Shown piece by piece: positions 56,141 to 64,000 of a DNA stretch of 64,000 nt (position 1 is its first letter; the number at the start of each line of letters is the position of its first letter). The DNA is from Sporosarcina pasteurii (GTDB lineage: Bacteria; Bacillota; Bacilli; Bacillales_A; Planococcaceae), in the NCBI RefSeq assembly GCF_041295575.1, contig NZ_CP160452.1, forward strand, positions 2,046,001-2,110,000. The letters are read 5' to 3'. A model generated the notes under the pieces. That model made no database searches and was not told where the DNA came from. It saw only the letters and a list, made by a program, of their open reading frames with translations. A program made the position numbers and the translations under genes.

Positions 56141-56914
56141 TTATTTTTGCTTTTCAAGTTCAGCAAGGAATTTATTGTTTAATACTTTAATGTACGTACC
56201 TTTCATTCCTAATGAACGGGATTCAATAACACCAGCACTTTCTAGTTTACGCAGCGCGTTTACAATAACTGAGCGCGTGATTCCTACACGGTCAGCAATT
56301 TTAGATGCAACGAGTAATCCTTCTTCGCCATCAAGTTCTTTAAAGATGTGCTCAATTGCTTCATGCTCACTGTAAGACAATGAGTTAATTGCCATTTGAA
56401 CAACTGCTTTACTACGTGCTTCAAGTTCAATTTCCTCAGATTTTTCACGTAAAATTTCCATGCCGACAACTGTCGCACCGTATTCAGCAAGAATTAAATC
56501 ATCATCATTAAACTCCTCTTTCATTCTTGCTAGAAGAAGTGTTCCTAAGCGCTCACCGCCACCCATAATTGGAACAATTGTCGTTAATCCTTCTTTGAAT
56601 AACTCTTTGTTCTCCACTGGGAACGCAGTGTATGAGCTTTCAACATCTAAGTTTGAAGAAGTTTCTCTAACTTCAAAAAGCTTTTGAGTATATTCTGCTG
56701 GGAATTGACGATTTTCAAACATTTCTTTCATACGATCGTTTTCAATTTGTTGGTGGATTTCAAATCCTAATAGTTTACCTCTTCTACTTACGATAAATAC
56801 GTTTGATTCAATAACTGAACTTAGTTTTTCAGCCATTTCCTTGAAGTTGACTGCTTCTCCACCTGATTCTTGTAGCATTGCGTTAATTTTACGCGTTTTT
56901 ATTAATAAAGACAT
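56141..56914 (-). CDS. codY: GTP-sensing global transcriptional repressor CodY
   Basis: 257 residues. GAF-like effector domain (binds branched-chain amino acids; GTP also senses) with [41 protein letters not shown]-terminal winged helix with [40 protein letters not shown]. Represses many stationary-phase genes including fla/che in B. subtilis. ATG with GAGGAGG. A CodY-box-like site lies 45 bases upstream. Confidence 0.98.
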   Translation of the reverse strand: MSLLIKTRKINAMLQESGGEAVNFKEMAEKLSSVIESNVFIVSRRGKLLGFEIHQQIENDRMKEMFENRQFPAEYTQKLFEVRETSSNLDVESSYTAFPVENKELFKEGLTTIVPIMGGGERLGTLLLARMKEEFNDDDLILAEYGATVVGMEILREKSEEIELEARSKAVVQMAINSLSYSEHEAIEHIFKELDGEEGLLVASKIADRVGITRSVIVNALRKLESAGVIESRSLGMKGTYIKVLNNKFLAELEKQK

Positions 56915-56956
56915 ACGTTTTCTTCCTCCTCAAATTAATTACACACATTGTTATTG

Positions 56957-56971
56957 AATATTCTAAAGGTT
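56957..56971 (-). promoter_or_regulatory. CodY-box-like site upstream of codY
   Basis: Minus strand AACCTTTAGAATATT matches the CodY consensus AATTTTCWGAAAATT at 11 of 15 positions. It lies between hslU and codY and would allow autoregulation. Confidence 0.45.
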
Positions 56972-57002
56972 TATAATCATTAAATAAACTAATAAGGTCG
57001 AT

Positions 57003-58403
57003 TTACAGGATAAATTGTGACAGATCTTTGTTTTTTGCAATATCCTGTAGTTTTTCATCGACATATGCTGGGGTTATTTTGATTGTTGCAGGTCCTATAT
57101 CCGCCGCTTCATAAGATAACTCTTCCAGCAATTTCTCCATAATCGTATGAAGTCGACGTGCACCAATGTTCTCAGTATTATCATTTACTTCAAAAGCAAT
57201 CTCCGCTATTTTAGTTATTGCCTCTTCTGTAAAATCTAAAACAACATTTTCAGTTTTTAACATTTTTTCATATTGTCGAATTAGAGAGAAATCCGGTTCT
57301 TTCAAAATACGTTCAAAATCTCCCCTCGATAATTTGTCTAATTCAACTCGAATCGGAAATCGTCCTTGCAACTCAGGAATAATATCCGATGGTTTAGCAA
57401 TATGAAATGCTCCCGCAGCAATAAAGAGAATAAAGTCCGTCTTCACAGCCCCATATTTCGTTGTGACTGTTGAACCCTCGACAATCGGTAATATATCCCT
57501 TTGTACACCTTCACGGGATACATCAGCCGAGGCGCCACTTCCTTCGCTTCGGGCAATTTTATCCATTTCATCGAGAAATATAATCCCAGATTGCTCAGTT
57601 AACTCAATTCCATGTCTGGCAATTTCATCATGGTCGATTAACTTATCTGCCTCTTCCGCTTCAAGTACGAGACGTGCATCCTTTACTTTCATTTTGCGCT
57701 TGGTTTTCCTTTTCGGCATTAGAGACGACAATGCATCCTGCATATTCGCCCCCATTTGTTCCATGCCAGAACCTTGGAAAGCATCATAAAGTGAAGGTTG
57801 TTGCTCCGTTAATTCAACTGTTACTTCGTGTTCTTCTAACTCTCCCGCCGCTAAACTTCTAGCAACGTCAGAACGCTTCCGTCTAATTTCTGCTTCTTTT
57901 ACATGGTCAGTTTCATCAACTTCTTGCTTTTGACCAAAAAGCATTTCAAATGGATTTTGCCCACTACTTTGCTTTTTCATTTCAGGTACAAGCAGTTTGA
58001 CTAATTTTTCATTCGCAAGTTTTGTTGCTTGCTCACGAACTTCTTCACGTTTTTCTGCCCGAACGATACGAACACCCGCTTCTGTTAAATCTCTTATCAT
58101 GGATTCAACGTCACGGCCAACGTAACCGACTTCAGTAAACTTCGTCGCTTCTACTTTTAAAAAAGGTGCATTGACTAACTTGGCAATTCTTCTTGCAATT
58201 TCAGTCTTCCCCACACCAGTCGGACCAATCATCAGAATGTTTTTTGGAATAATTTCATTCTTTTCCTCGTCGGACAACAAACTTCTTCTATATCGATTAC
58301 GAATTGCTACCGCAACAGCACGCTTTGCATTATTTTGCCCAATAATATAACGATCTAAATGTGCTGTAAGTTCCTTAGGAGTTAATTCCTTTCGATTTGC
58401 CAT
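57003..58403 (-). CDS. hslU: ATP-dependent protease ATPase subunit HslU (ClpY)
   Basis: 466 residues. AAA+ unfoldase of the HslUV protease. [19 protein letters not shown], Walker [16 protein letters not shown], the I domain about 110-240, Walker [13 protein letters not shown], and the C-terminal [18 protein letters not shown] then [10 protein letters not shown] tail that opens HslV. The ATG overlaps the hslV stop by one base. Confidence 0.97.
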   Translation of the reverse strand: MANRKELTPKELTAHLDRYIIGQNNAKRAVAVAIRNRYRRSLLSDEEKNEIIPKNILMIGPTGVGKTEIARRIAKLVNAPFLKVEATKFTEVGYVGRDVESMIRDLTEAGVRIVRAEKREEVREQATKLANEKLVKLLVPEMKKQSSGQNPFEMLFGQKQEVDETDHVKEAEIRRKRSDVARSLAAGELEEHEVTVELTEQQPSLYDAFQGSGMEQMGANMQDALSSLMPKRKTKRKMKVKDARLVLEAEEADKLIDHDEIARHGIELTEQSGIIFLDEMDKIARSEGSGASADVSREGVQRDILPIVEGSTVTTKYGAVKTDFILFIAAGAFHIAKPSDIIPELQGRFPIRVELDKLSRGDFERILKEPDFSLIRQYEKMLKTENVVLDFTEEAITKIAEIAFEVNDNTENIGARRLHTIMEKLLEELSYEAADIGPATIKITPAYVDEKLQDIAKNKDLSQFIL

Positions 58404-58942
58404 TAAAGTACCTCCACAATAATCTGATCATTTGTATAGACACATATTTCTGCAGCTGTTTCAAGGGCTGCTTTCGCGATTTGCTCAGCTGTTAATGAAT
58501 GACCGCTATACTTCTTCAGCGCACGACCAGCAGCAAGCGCATAATGCCCGCCCGACCCAATTGCAAGGATTCCATCGTCAGGTTCAATGACTTCTCCTGT
58601 TCCGGATACTAACAGCAATTCTTTTTCGTCCATAACGAGTAACATCGCTTCAAGTTTACGAAGCATTCTGTCACCGCGCCATTGCTTCGCTAGTTCAACA
58701 GCTGCTCTTTGTAAGTTCCCATTATACTCCGTCAATTTACCTTCAAATAAATCAAATAAAGTAAATGCATCCGCAACAGAACCAGCAAAACCAGCCAGAA
58801 CTTTTCCACCAAATATTTTGCGGACTTTCTTAGCGGTATGTTTCATCACGACCGCGTTGCCTACAGTTACTTGGCCATCGCCTGACATGGCACATTCACC
58901 GTTATGGCGTATTGCAAATATCGTAGTTGCATGGAATTCCAT
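58403..58942 (-). CDS. hslV: ATP-dependent protease peptidase subunit HslV (ClpQ)
   Basis: 179 residues. N-terminal nucleophile peptidase. The conserved [20 protein letters not shown] begins at T6, the position equal to the catalytic Thr of E. coli HslV. Here it is preceded by MEFHA, so a short propeptide must be removed or the enzyme acts differently. [14 protein letters not shown] and [20 protein letters not shown] are standard. AGGAGG eight bases before the ATG fixes the start. Confidence 0.96.
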   Translation of the reverse strand: MEFHATTIFAIRHNGECAMSGDGQVTVGNAVVMKHTAKKVRKIFGGKVLAGFAGSVADAFTLFDLFEGKLTEYNGNLQRAAVELAKQWRGDRMLRKLEAMLLVMDEKELLLVSGTGEVIEPDDGILAIGSGGHYALAAGRALKKYSGHSLTAEQIAKAALETAAEICVYTNDQIIVEVL

Positions 58943-58954
58943 TTTATTAGCCTC

Positions 58955-59854
58955 CTATGCTCTCGGGTGAGTATTCATATATGTTTTTCTTAAATGTTCT
59001 TTCGTTATATGTGTATATACTTGCGTCGAAGAAAGATGGGAATGCCCTAAAAGTTCTTGCACCGACCTCATGTCAGCACCATTCGCAAGAAGGTGGGTTG
59101 CGAATGTATGACGTAACATATGTGGATAGATTTTCGAATGCAGTGACGCACGTTCCATTATTGAAGTTAGGATATGCCGAACACCTCGATCAGTTAAAGG
59201 GTTCCCACGTAAATTCACAAATAACCTATCATGTTCTTGCCGCTTCATAAGCTGGGAACGACTCTGTTCTTGATAAATGAAAAGGGCCTCTTTAGCAAAG
59301 CTACCGAATGGGATATAACGTTCTTTTCTTCCTTTTCCCATTACCTTTACAATTCCTAACTCGTTATCAACATCGCCAATTTTAAGCGATGTAAGTTCAC
59401 TCACACGCATGCCAGTCGCATAAAGCAGCTCTAAAATCGCATAATCACGTAATGATTTTGCATCAGTACCTTCACACGCCGCAAATAACATTTCCATTTC
59501 CCGCTCATAAAAAAACGCAGGTAATTTTTCTTGCTTTTTAGGGTGATGAAGTGATGAAAACGCGTGATCATTTACACCATAACGGGCGTTAGCAAATTTA
59601 AAAAATGAACGAACCGAGGAAATCTTTCTCGAGATAGATGTTCTAGCTAAACCATTGTTATATAAGGTCGTTGCATAAAGTCGTGCTTCTGTATACGTAA
59701 CTTCGTTTAAATCACGAATCCCTTCTACCGTTAGAAAAGTAAGGAATTCATCGATATCAGTCGCATATTCAGTAGCAGTGTTAGATGAATAATTACGTTC
59801 AAGCTGTATGTACATCATATATTCTTCACGAACTACTGAGGGTTTGACTCCCAC
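58955..59854 (-). CDS. xerC: Tyrosine recombinase XerC
   Basis: 299 residues. Resolves chromosome dimers at dif with XerD. Catalytic residues are R150 (TGMRVSEL), K174, H245 and R248 (HMLRHTFATHLL), H271 and Y280 (VYTHI). N-terminal SAM-like domain about 10-95. Start GTG at 59854 with AAGGAG eight bases upstream; a GTG three codons earlier overlaps this site. Next gene hslV starts 12 bases on. Confidence 0.96.
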   Translation of the reverse strand: MGVKPSVVREEYMMYIQLERNYSSNTATEYATDIDEFLTFLTVEGIRDLNEVTYTEARLYATTLYNNGLARTSISRKISSVRSFFKFANARYGVNDHAFSSLHHPKKQEKLPAFFYEREMEMLFAACEGTDAKSLRDYAILELLYATGMRVSELTSLKIGDVDNELGIVKVMGKGRKERYIPFGSFAKEALFIYQEQSRSQLMKRQEHDRLFVNLRGNPLTDRGVRHILTSIMERASLHSKIYPHMLRHTFATHLLANGADMRSVQELLGHSHLSSTQVYTHITKEHLRKTYMNTHPRA

Positions 59855-59883
59855 GTCATTCACTCCTTGTGAAAACCTTAATA

Positions 59884-59912
59884 ATTATAACAAAATAGTA
59901 TTACATTTGCAT
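59884..59912 (-). promoter_or_regulatory. Candidate promoter of xerC-hslVU-codY
   Basis: Minus strand TATAAT (59884-59889) with ATGCAA 17 bases upstream (59907-59912). The -10 is perfect, the -35 is weak. Confidence 0.45.
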
Positions 59913-60169
59913 AGTTCAAAGCTTTAAAAAACTTATTCATAACATTACATCATGTATGATACTAGAAACCTCTTCCGAGAAGATGCAGATTAGTTTTTAT
60001 ATTCGGAAGTCGCCACAGTTCACTATACAATAAATGTTCAATAAACATCAACTATAAACAATTTGAGTTTAGCTATTTTTTACTTTGTATACATACTTCT
60101 TATAAATTAGGGAATCATTGATAACTACTATCATCAATTTCAATTACGCTTTACTTGTGACACGTCAAT
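59913..60169. other. Intergenic stretch where trmFO would be expected
   Basis: A+T-rich sequence upstream of xerC. A small ATTGAT/ATCAAT hairpin (60116-60137) is the only structure noted. No remnant of trmFO or any other gene was recognised. Confidence 0.6.
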
Positions 60170-60209
60170 GCCTGTCGAGGCTAAACGGCGCCCAACGCTT
60201 TTGCTTATT
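60170..60209 (-). repeat. Dispersed BOX-like repeat, copy C (half)
   Basis: The core 60170-60192 (GCCTGTCGAGGCTAAACGG on plus) matches copies A and B, followed by CTTTTGCTTATT as in copy B. The complementary other half (expected AGCCTC plus interior) is missing. It lies just past the topA terminator. Confidence 0.75.
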
Positions 60210-60217
60210 TCCCGCAC

Positions 60218-60241
60218 AAAAAAGAGGAGCCATAGCCCCTC
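60218..60241 (-). terminator. Terminator after topA
   Basis: Minus strand GAGGGGC, TATG loop, GCTCCTC (one G-U pair) and TTTTTT. It lies 17 bases after the topA stop. Confidence 0.88.
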
Positions 60242-60257
60242 GTCTTGATAGCCAAAT

Positions 60258-62330
60258 TTACTGTATATCTTCTTTATATTCACATTCTGTACATTGAATT
60301 CGAACGCCTTTTTTGGATTTCTTTTCCACAAGTGTACTGTCACATTTTGGACAAGGTCTTGCAACCGGCTTATCCCAGGAGACGTATTCACACTCTGGAT
60401 ATTGGTCACAACCGAAAAAGACACGTCTTGTTTTACTTTTACGTTCAACAACTTGTCCTTCTTTACATGTCGGACAAGTGACACCAATCGGCTTCATAAT
60501 TGCTTTCGTGTTACGACAGTCCGGGAAGCCTGAACATGCCATAAACTTTCCATAACGGCCAAGTTTATAAACCATTGGTTCGCCGCACTTCTCACAATCT
60601 TCTCCAGCTGGTTCGTCTTTTATTTCGATTTTCTCCATTTCAGCATCTGCAAACTCAACATGCTTTTCAAAATCTTTATAAAAATTATCGAGAACCTTAA
60701 TCCATTTTTTCTTACCTTCTTCAATATCATCAAGTTCTTTTTCCATTTGAGCGGTAAACTCTACGTCGATAATATCCGGGAAGAATTCATTGACTGCATT
60801 GTGCACAATCGTTCCTAATTCTGTTGGGATGAATCTTCTTGCATCAAGTGTAACATACCCTCTACGTTGAATTGTGTCAAGCGTAGGCGCAAAAGTGGAA
60901 GGACGACCTATCCCTAACTCTTCAAGCGTACGTACCAGTCTTGCTTCAGTATATCTCGGTGGCGGCTGCGTAAAGTGTTGTTTCGGATCTATCTCTTCAA
61001 ACTTTAAATGTTGCCCCTTTTCAAGAGGAGGTAAAATGCGATCTTTTTCTTCTTTATTATCATCATCGCCTTCTACATACACTTTCATAAATCCATCAAA
61101 CTTCACTTGTGACCCTGTTGCTCTGAATTTCACATCGCCATTCACCAGGTCAACTCTCACAGTGTCTAAGACTGCTGGCGCCATCTGACTTGCGACTAAT
61201 CGCTCCCATATCAATTTATACAATCGATACTGATCACGCGATAGAAACGCCTTCATTGCCGCAGGAGGACGCATTACAGACGTCGGACGGATTGCTTCGT
61301 GTGCATCCTGTGCACTCGTATTCTTTTTCGCCGTTTTATTTGGATTCGCTGATAAATATTCCTTGCCGTACGTCTTTTCGATGAAAGCAATCGACTCTTC
61401 TTTTGCACTATCTGCAATTCTAGTTGAATCGGTCCTCATATACGTAATGAGTCCGACAGTTTCTTTGTCAATCGTTATTCCTTCGTATAACTGCTGGGCA
61501 ATCATCATTGTTTTACGAGCTCGGAAGTTTAATTTACGTGCAGCTTCTTGTTGAAGTGATGACGTCGTAAATGGCAATGCGGGATTTCTTTTTCTTTCCC
61601 TCTTAACTACATCGTGAACTTCAAAGCTCTCTCCTTGTAGTTGGCCAAGTACAGCGTCTACTTCTTCTTTATTCGCTAAGCCTAACTTCTTTTTCATATT
61701 GCCATGATAGGCTGCCTCAAATTTGGACCGCCCTTTTTTAAACTGCGCACTTATACTCCAGTATTCTTCGGGTTCAAAAGCGTTTATCTCATTTTCACGA
61801 TCAATAATGAGTCGCAATGCTACAGATTGAACACGTCCAGCCGATAGACCTTTCTTTACTTTCTTCCATAATATCGGGCTAATATTATACCCAACTAAAC
61901 GGTCAAGAATTCTACGTGCTTGCTGTGAGTCAACAAGATCCATATCAATCGGTCGCGGATTTTTAAATGATTCTTTAATTGCATCTTTTGTAATTTCATT
62001 AAAAACAACACGGCAATTTGATTCAATATCAACGCCTAGTTGAAATGCTAAATGCCAAGCAATTGCTTCCCCTTCTCTGTCGGGGTCAGCTGCAAGATAA
62101 ATTTTCTTAACTTTTTTTGCATCTTTCTTTAATTCTTGAAGTATCGGGCCTTTTCCTCGGATCGTTATATATTTCGGTTCATAATCATTTTCAGTGTCGA
62201 CCCCCATTTGACTTTTAGGAAGGTCTCTTAAATGTCCTAATGATGCCCTAACTATATACTTCTTCCCTAAATAGCGTTCAATTGTTTTCGCTTTTGCAGG
62301 GGACTCTACTATTACTAAATAATCTGCCAT
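60258..62330 (-). CDS. topA: DNA topoisomerase I
   Basis: 690 residues. Type IA enzyme relaxing negative supercoils. TOPRIM domain with E9 ([13 protein letters not shown]) and D82/D84 ([15 protein letters not shown]); catalytic Y297 in [14 protein letters not shown]. Three C-terminal four-Cys zinc motifs ([37 protein letters not shown]). ATG at 62330 ([10 protein letters not shown]) with AAGGAGG eight bases upstream; the frame is open 20 codons further without a site. Confidence 0.97.
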   Translation of the reverse strand: MADYLVIVESPAKAKTIERYLGKKYIVRASLGHLRDLPKSQMGVDTENDYEPKYITIRGKGPILQELKKDAKKVKKIYLAADPDREGEAIAWHLAFQLGVDIESNCRVVFNEITKDAIKESFKNPRPIDMDLVDSQQARRILDRLVGYNISPILWKKVKKGLSAGRVQSVALRLIIDRENEINAFEPEEYWSISAQFKKGRSKFEAAYHGNMKKKLGLANKEEVDAVLGQLQGESFEVHDVVKRERKRNPALPFTTSSLQQEAARKLNFRARKTMMIAQQLYEGITIDKETVGLITYMRTDSTRIADSAKEESIAFIEKTYGKEYLSANPNKTAKKNTSAQDAHEAIRPTSVMRPPAAMKAFLSRDQYRLYKLIWERLVASQMAPAVLDTVRVDLVNGDVKFRATGSQVKFDGFMKVYVEGDDDNKEEKDRILPPLEKGQHLKFEEIDPKQHFTQPPPRYTEARLVRTLEELGIGRPSTFAPTLDTIQRRGYVTLDARRFIPTELGTIVHNAVNEFFPDIIDVEFTAQMEKELDDIEEGKKKWIKVLDNFYKDFEKHVEFADAEMEKIEIKDEPAGEDCEKCGEPMVYKLGRYGKFMACSGFPDCRNTKAIMKPIGVTCPTCKEGQVVERKSKTRRVFFGCDQYPECEYVSWDKPVARPCPKCDSTLVEKKSKKGVRIQCTECEYKEDIQ

Positions 62331-62392
62331 AAATTTTGCCTCCTTCAATAGAGGTTTCATTGTTCTTGCTAAAAACAATACCTGTTGCAAAA

Positions 62393-62420
62393 TGTATAAC
62401 AGATTTTCATAAAAAGCAAA
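62393..62420 (-). promoter_or_regulatory. Possible topA promoter
   Basis: Minus strand TATACA (62393-62398) with TTTGCT (62415-62420) 16 bases upstream; the spacing is short and the -35 weak. A CodY-like 11/15 match (62432-62446) adjoins but is of low value. Confidence 0.35.
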
Positions 62421-62562
62421 TTTTCTAGTTAAATTAATTGAAAATAGTTAGTCTGAACAGATATATGCTAGAAAAGCTGTGTGTGTTTCCGAGCGATAAA
62501 TTTAGGAAAGTCACTACTCAAGACGTTCACCTTCCCTTAAATTATGCATGAAGAAAATGATT

Positions 62563-63441
62563 CTACCTTAAGGCTTCAATCACTTGATAACCATTAGATA
62601 ATGGTTCAGCGCCCTCACTAATCATATTATTTGGCCCTTCCGATAATCGAGAAGTAATTGGGCCAGGAACGGCATATACATCTTTACCGTGCTCCAAAGC
62701 ATGTTCAACCGTACTCATCGTTCCACTTTTCTTTGCTGCTTCTGTGACGATAATCGCATTTGCTAATCCGCTAATAATTCGATTTCTCATTGGAAAAGTC
62801 CATCTTTCTGGCCTGACATAAGGTGGATATTCTGTAACTAATAAATGATTTTTCCCTATTTCATCTTTTAAAGCACTATTTTCTTTTGGATATATATGAA
62901 ATAGTCCATGACCAAGCACAGCAATTGTCTTGCCACCATATTTTATAGCAGACTGGTGTGCAAATGTGTCTGCCCCACTAGCCAATCCAGAAACGATGAT
63001 CACATTATTTTTTACTAAAGGAGGGACAATAAAAGTTAAAGATTTTTCCGAATAAAACGTCGCTTTTCTTGAACCTATAATCGAAACCTTCATTTTTTCA
63101 GCCAATAACTGGGCGTCACCTTGTACGTATAACACGGCCGGCGGATCAAACATTGTTAATAAACTTTTAGGATATAAGGGATTTGTGAAAGGGATGGGGA
63201 TAATGCCATAAGAATCATATAACTCTTCAAAAGGGAGTGCGGAGTTTACAACTACACTCGCATTTATTTTACTAGCTTTCTTCGGTGTTACATTGAGAAT
63301 AAACGCTAGTTTTTCAGTTGGAAATGTTAAATACTGCATAAGCTCTGGGTCTACTTCATATAACCTCGTAAACCGATTGGCAGGGACAGGGAAAACGTAA
63401 TGAAGTGCCAATAATCTTTTTTCAACTTCCGATAAATTCAT
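62563..63441 (-). CDS. dprA: DNA-processing protein DprA (Smf)
   Basis: 292 residues. Loads RecA on incoming single-stranded DNA in transformation. Rossmann-like domain with IGSRKATFYSEKSL, IIVSGLASGADTFAHQSAIK, AVLGHGLFHIYPKEN, WTFPMRNRIISGLANAIIVT and SGTMSTVEHALEHGKDVYAV. The N-terminal part is a SAM-like region. ATG at 63441 with AGGAGG seven bases upstream; an ATG two codons earlier is one base from it. B. subtilis order sucD-dprA-topA is kept. Confidence 0.96.
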   Translation of the reverse strand: MNLSEVEKRLLALHYVFPVPANRFTRLYEVDPELMQYLTFPTEKLAFILNVTPKKASKINASVVVNSALPFEELYDSYGIIPIPFTNPLYPKSLLTMFDPPAVLYVQGDAQLLAEKMKVSIIGSRKATFYSEKSLTFIVPPLVKNNVIIVSGLASGADTFAHQSAIKYGGKTIAVLGHGLFHIYPKENSALKDEIGKNHLLVTEYPPYVRPERWTFPMRNRIISGLANAIIVTEAAKKSGTMSTVEHALEHGKDVYAVPGPITSRLSEGPNNMISEGAEPLSNGYQVIEALR

Positions 63442-63460
63442 TGACATTCCTCCTTACGAG

Positions 63461-63493
63461 AAAAAAGCACAGCGTATTATCAGAATACGCTGT
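63461..63493 (-). terminator. Terminator after sucD
   Basis: Perfect 10-bp stem ACAGCGTATT / AATACGCTGT with a 5-base loop, extended by a G-T pair, followed on the minus strand by GCTTTTTT. It lies 10 bases after the sucD stop. Confidence 0.95.
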
Positions 63494-63503
63494 ACTATTT
63501 ATT

Positions 63504-64000
63504 TTAATGGGTTTTACACTTTTCGTAAAGACCTTTTTCTTTAATAACTTTAATGAGTGTTTCTCCGATAACAGAAGGTGTATCTGCAGTTTCAACGCCT
63601 GCAGCATTAAGTGCTTTAATTTTATCTGCAGCAGTTCCTTTACCGCCAGAAATAATTGCACCTGCATGCCCCATACGTTTTCCTTCTGGAGCTGTTTGTC
63701 CACCGATAAAGCCAACAACTGGCTTCGTCATATTCTCTTTGATCCACGCTGCCGCTTCTTCTTCAGCTGTTCCACCGATTTCACCAATCATAACAACTGC
63801 GTATGTTTCTGGATCTTCGTTGAATTCTTTTAGAACATCGATAAAGTTTGTCCCATTAACTGGGTCTCCACCGATTCCAACAGCTGTCGTTTGACCAATA
63901 CCTGCTTGTGAAAGCTGGTGAACTGCTTCATATGTGAGCGTTCCAGAACGAGATACAACACCTATGTGACCTTTTGTATGAATATATCCTGGCATAATAC
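63504..64000 (-). CDS. sucD: Succinyl-CoA synthetase alpha subunit, 3' part
   Basis: About 165 C-terminal residues; the reading frame runs off the right edge, so the gene is partial only because of the window. [40 protein letters not shown], and the phosphohistidine site [18 protein letters not shown] identify the CoA-ligase alpha subunit of the TCA cycle. sucC would lie just outside. Confidence 0.97.
   Translation of the reverse strand, partial: IMPGYIHTKGHIGVVSRSGTLTYEAVHQLSQAGIGQTTAVGIGGDPVNGTNFIDVLKEFNEDPETYAVVMIGEIGGTAEEEAAAWIKENMTKPVVGFIGGQTAPEGKRMGHAGAIISGGKGTAADKIKALNAAGVETADTPSVIGETLIKVIKEKGLYEKCKTH

Noticed and set aside
55847..56182. 111-codon plus-strand open frame in the codY-flgB gap
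   Set aside because: Runs through the codY terminator into the codY coding region, A+T-rich random-looking sequence and no ribosome-binding site.
1..64000. tRNA, rRNA, CRISPR array, prophage or insertion sequence
   Set aside because: Looked for regularly spaced repeats, transposase motifs and rRNA/tRNA signatures; none seen. The only repeats are the short intergenic elements listed.

Overview
The window is a stretch of low-G+C Firmicutes core chromosome. Every supported gene (66 protein-coding genes, one of them cut by the right edge) lies on the minus strand. Gene order follows the Bacillus subtilis block sucD-dprA-topA-xerC-clpQY-codY, the large fla/che operon, rpsB-tsf-pyrH-frr-uppS-cdsA-dxr-rasP-proS-polC, rimP-nusA-infB, truB-ribF-rpsO-pnp, mlpA-ylmC-dpaA-dpaB almost gene for gene. 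Dipicolinate synthase (dpaA/dpaB) implies an endospore former. The fla/che operon implies a motile, chemotactic cell. Protein details and the dispersed intergenic repeats suggest a Planococcaceae/Caryophanaceae member such as Sporosarcina; that placement is inference. No rRNA, tRNA, CRISPR array, prophage or insertion sequence was seen.

Read in the direction of transcription (right to left): the 3' part of sucD ends in a strong terminator at 63.5 kb. dprA and topA follow. The syntenic place of trmFO, between topA and xerC, is empty and holds a repeat fragment. xerC-hslV-hslU-codY comes next, with a possible CodY box in front of codY. From 55.7 to 27.9 kb runs the fla/che operon: rod, MS ring, switch, export ATPase and its regulators, hook, stator-independent motor parts, the export gate fliOPQR-flhBA, then flhF-flhG, cheB-cheA-cheW-cheC-cheD, sigD, an unknown 99-residue gene and swrB. 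Many genes overlap or are a few bases apart, and many start with TTG or GTG, which suggests translational coupling. The one large gap in the operon (45.1-45.4 kb) is filled by a degenerate dispersed repeat and an unusual hairpin between the flbD Shine-Dalgarno sequence and its start codon.

From 27.7 to 13.6 kb come translation and envelope genes: rpsB and tsf with a terminator/attenuator between them, pyrH-frr, uppS-cdsA-dxr-rasP (isoprenoid and phospholipid synthesis plus the site-2 protease), proS and polC. From 13.2 to 3.1 kb comes the rimP-nusA-ylxR-ylxQ-infB-ylxP-rbfA-truB-ribF-rpsO-pnp RNA and translation cluster. The left end carries the M16 peptidase mlpA and the sporulation genes ylmC-dpaA-dpaB, with a possible sigma-K -10 element ahead of them.

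The genes are conventional, so the interesting material is between them: a 117-nt nested palindrome fused to the rasP stop codon, a family of repeats with compensatory base changes placed downstream of frr, tsf and topA, a folded leader in front of flbD, an attenuator-like switch before tsf, and two genes missing from expected positions (trmFO and ylxY). No wholly new protein system was recognised.
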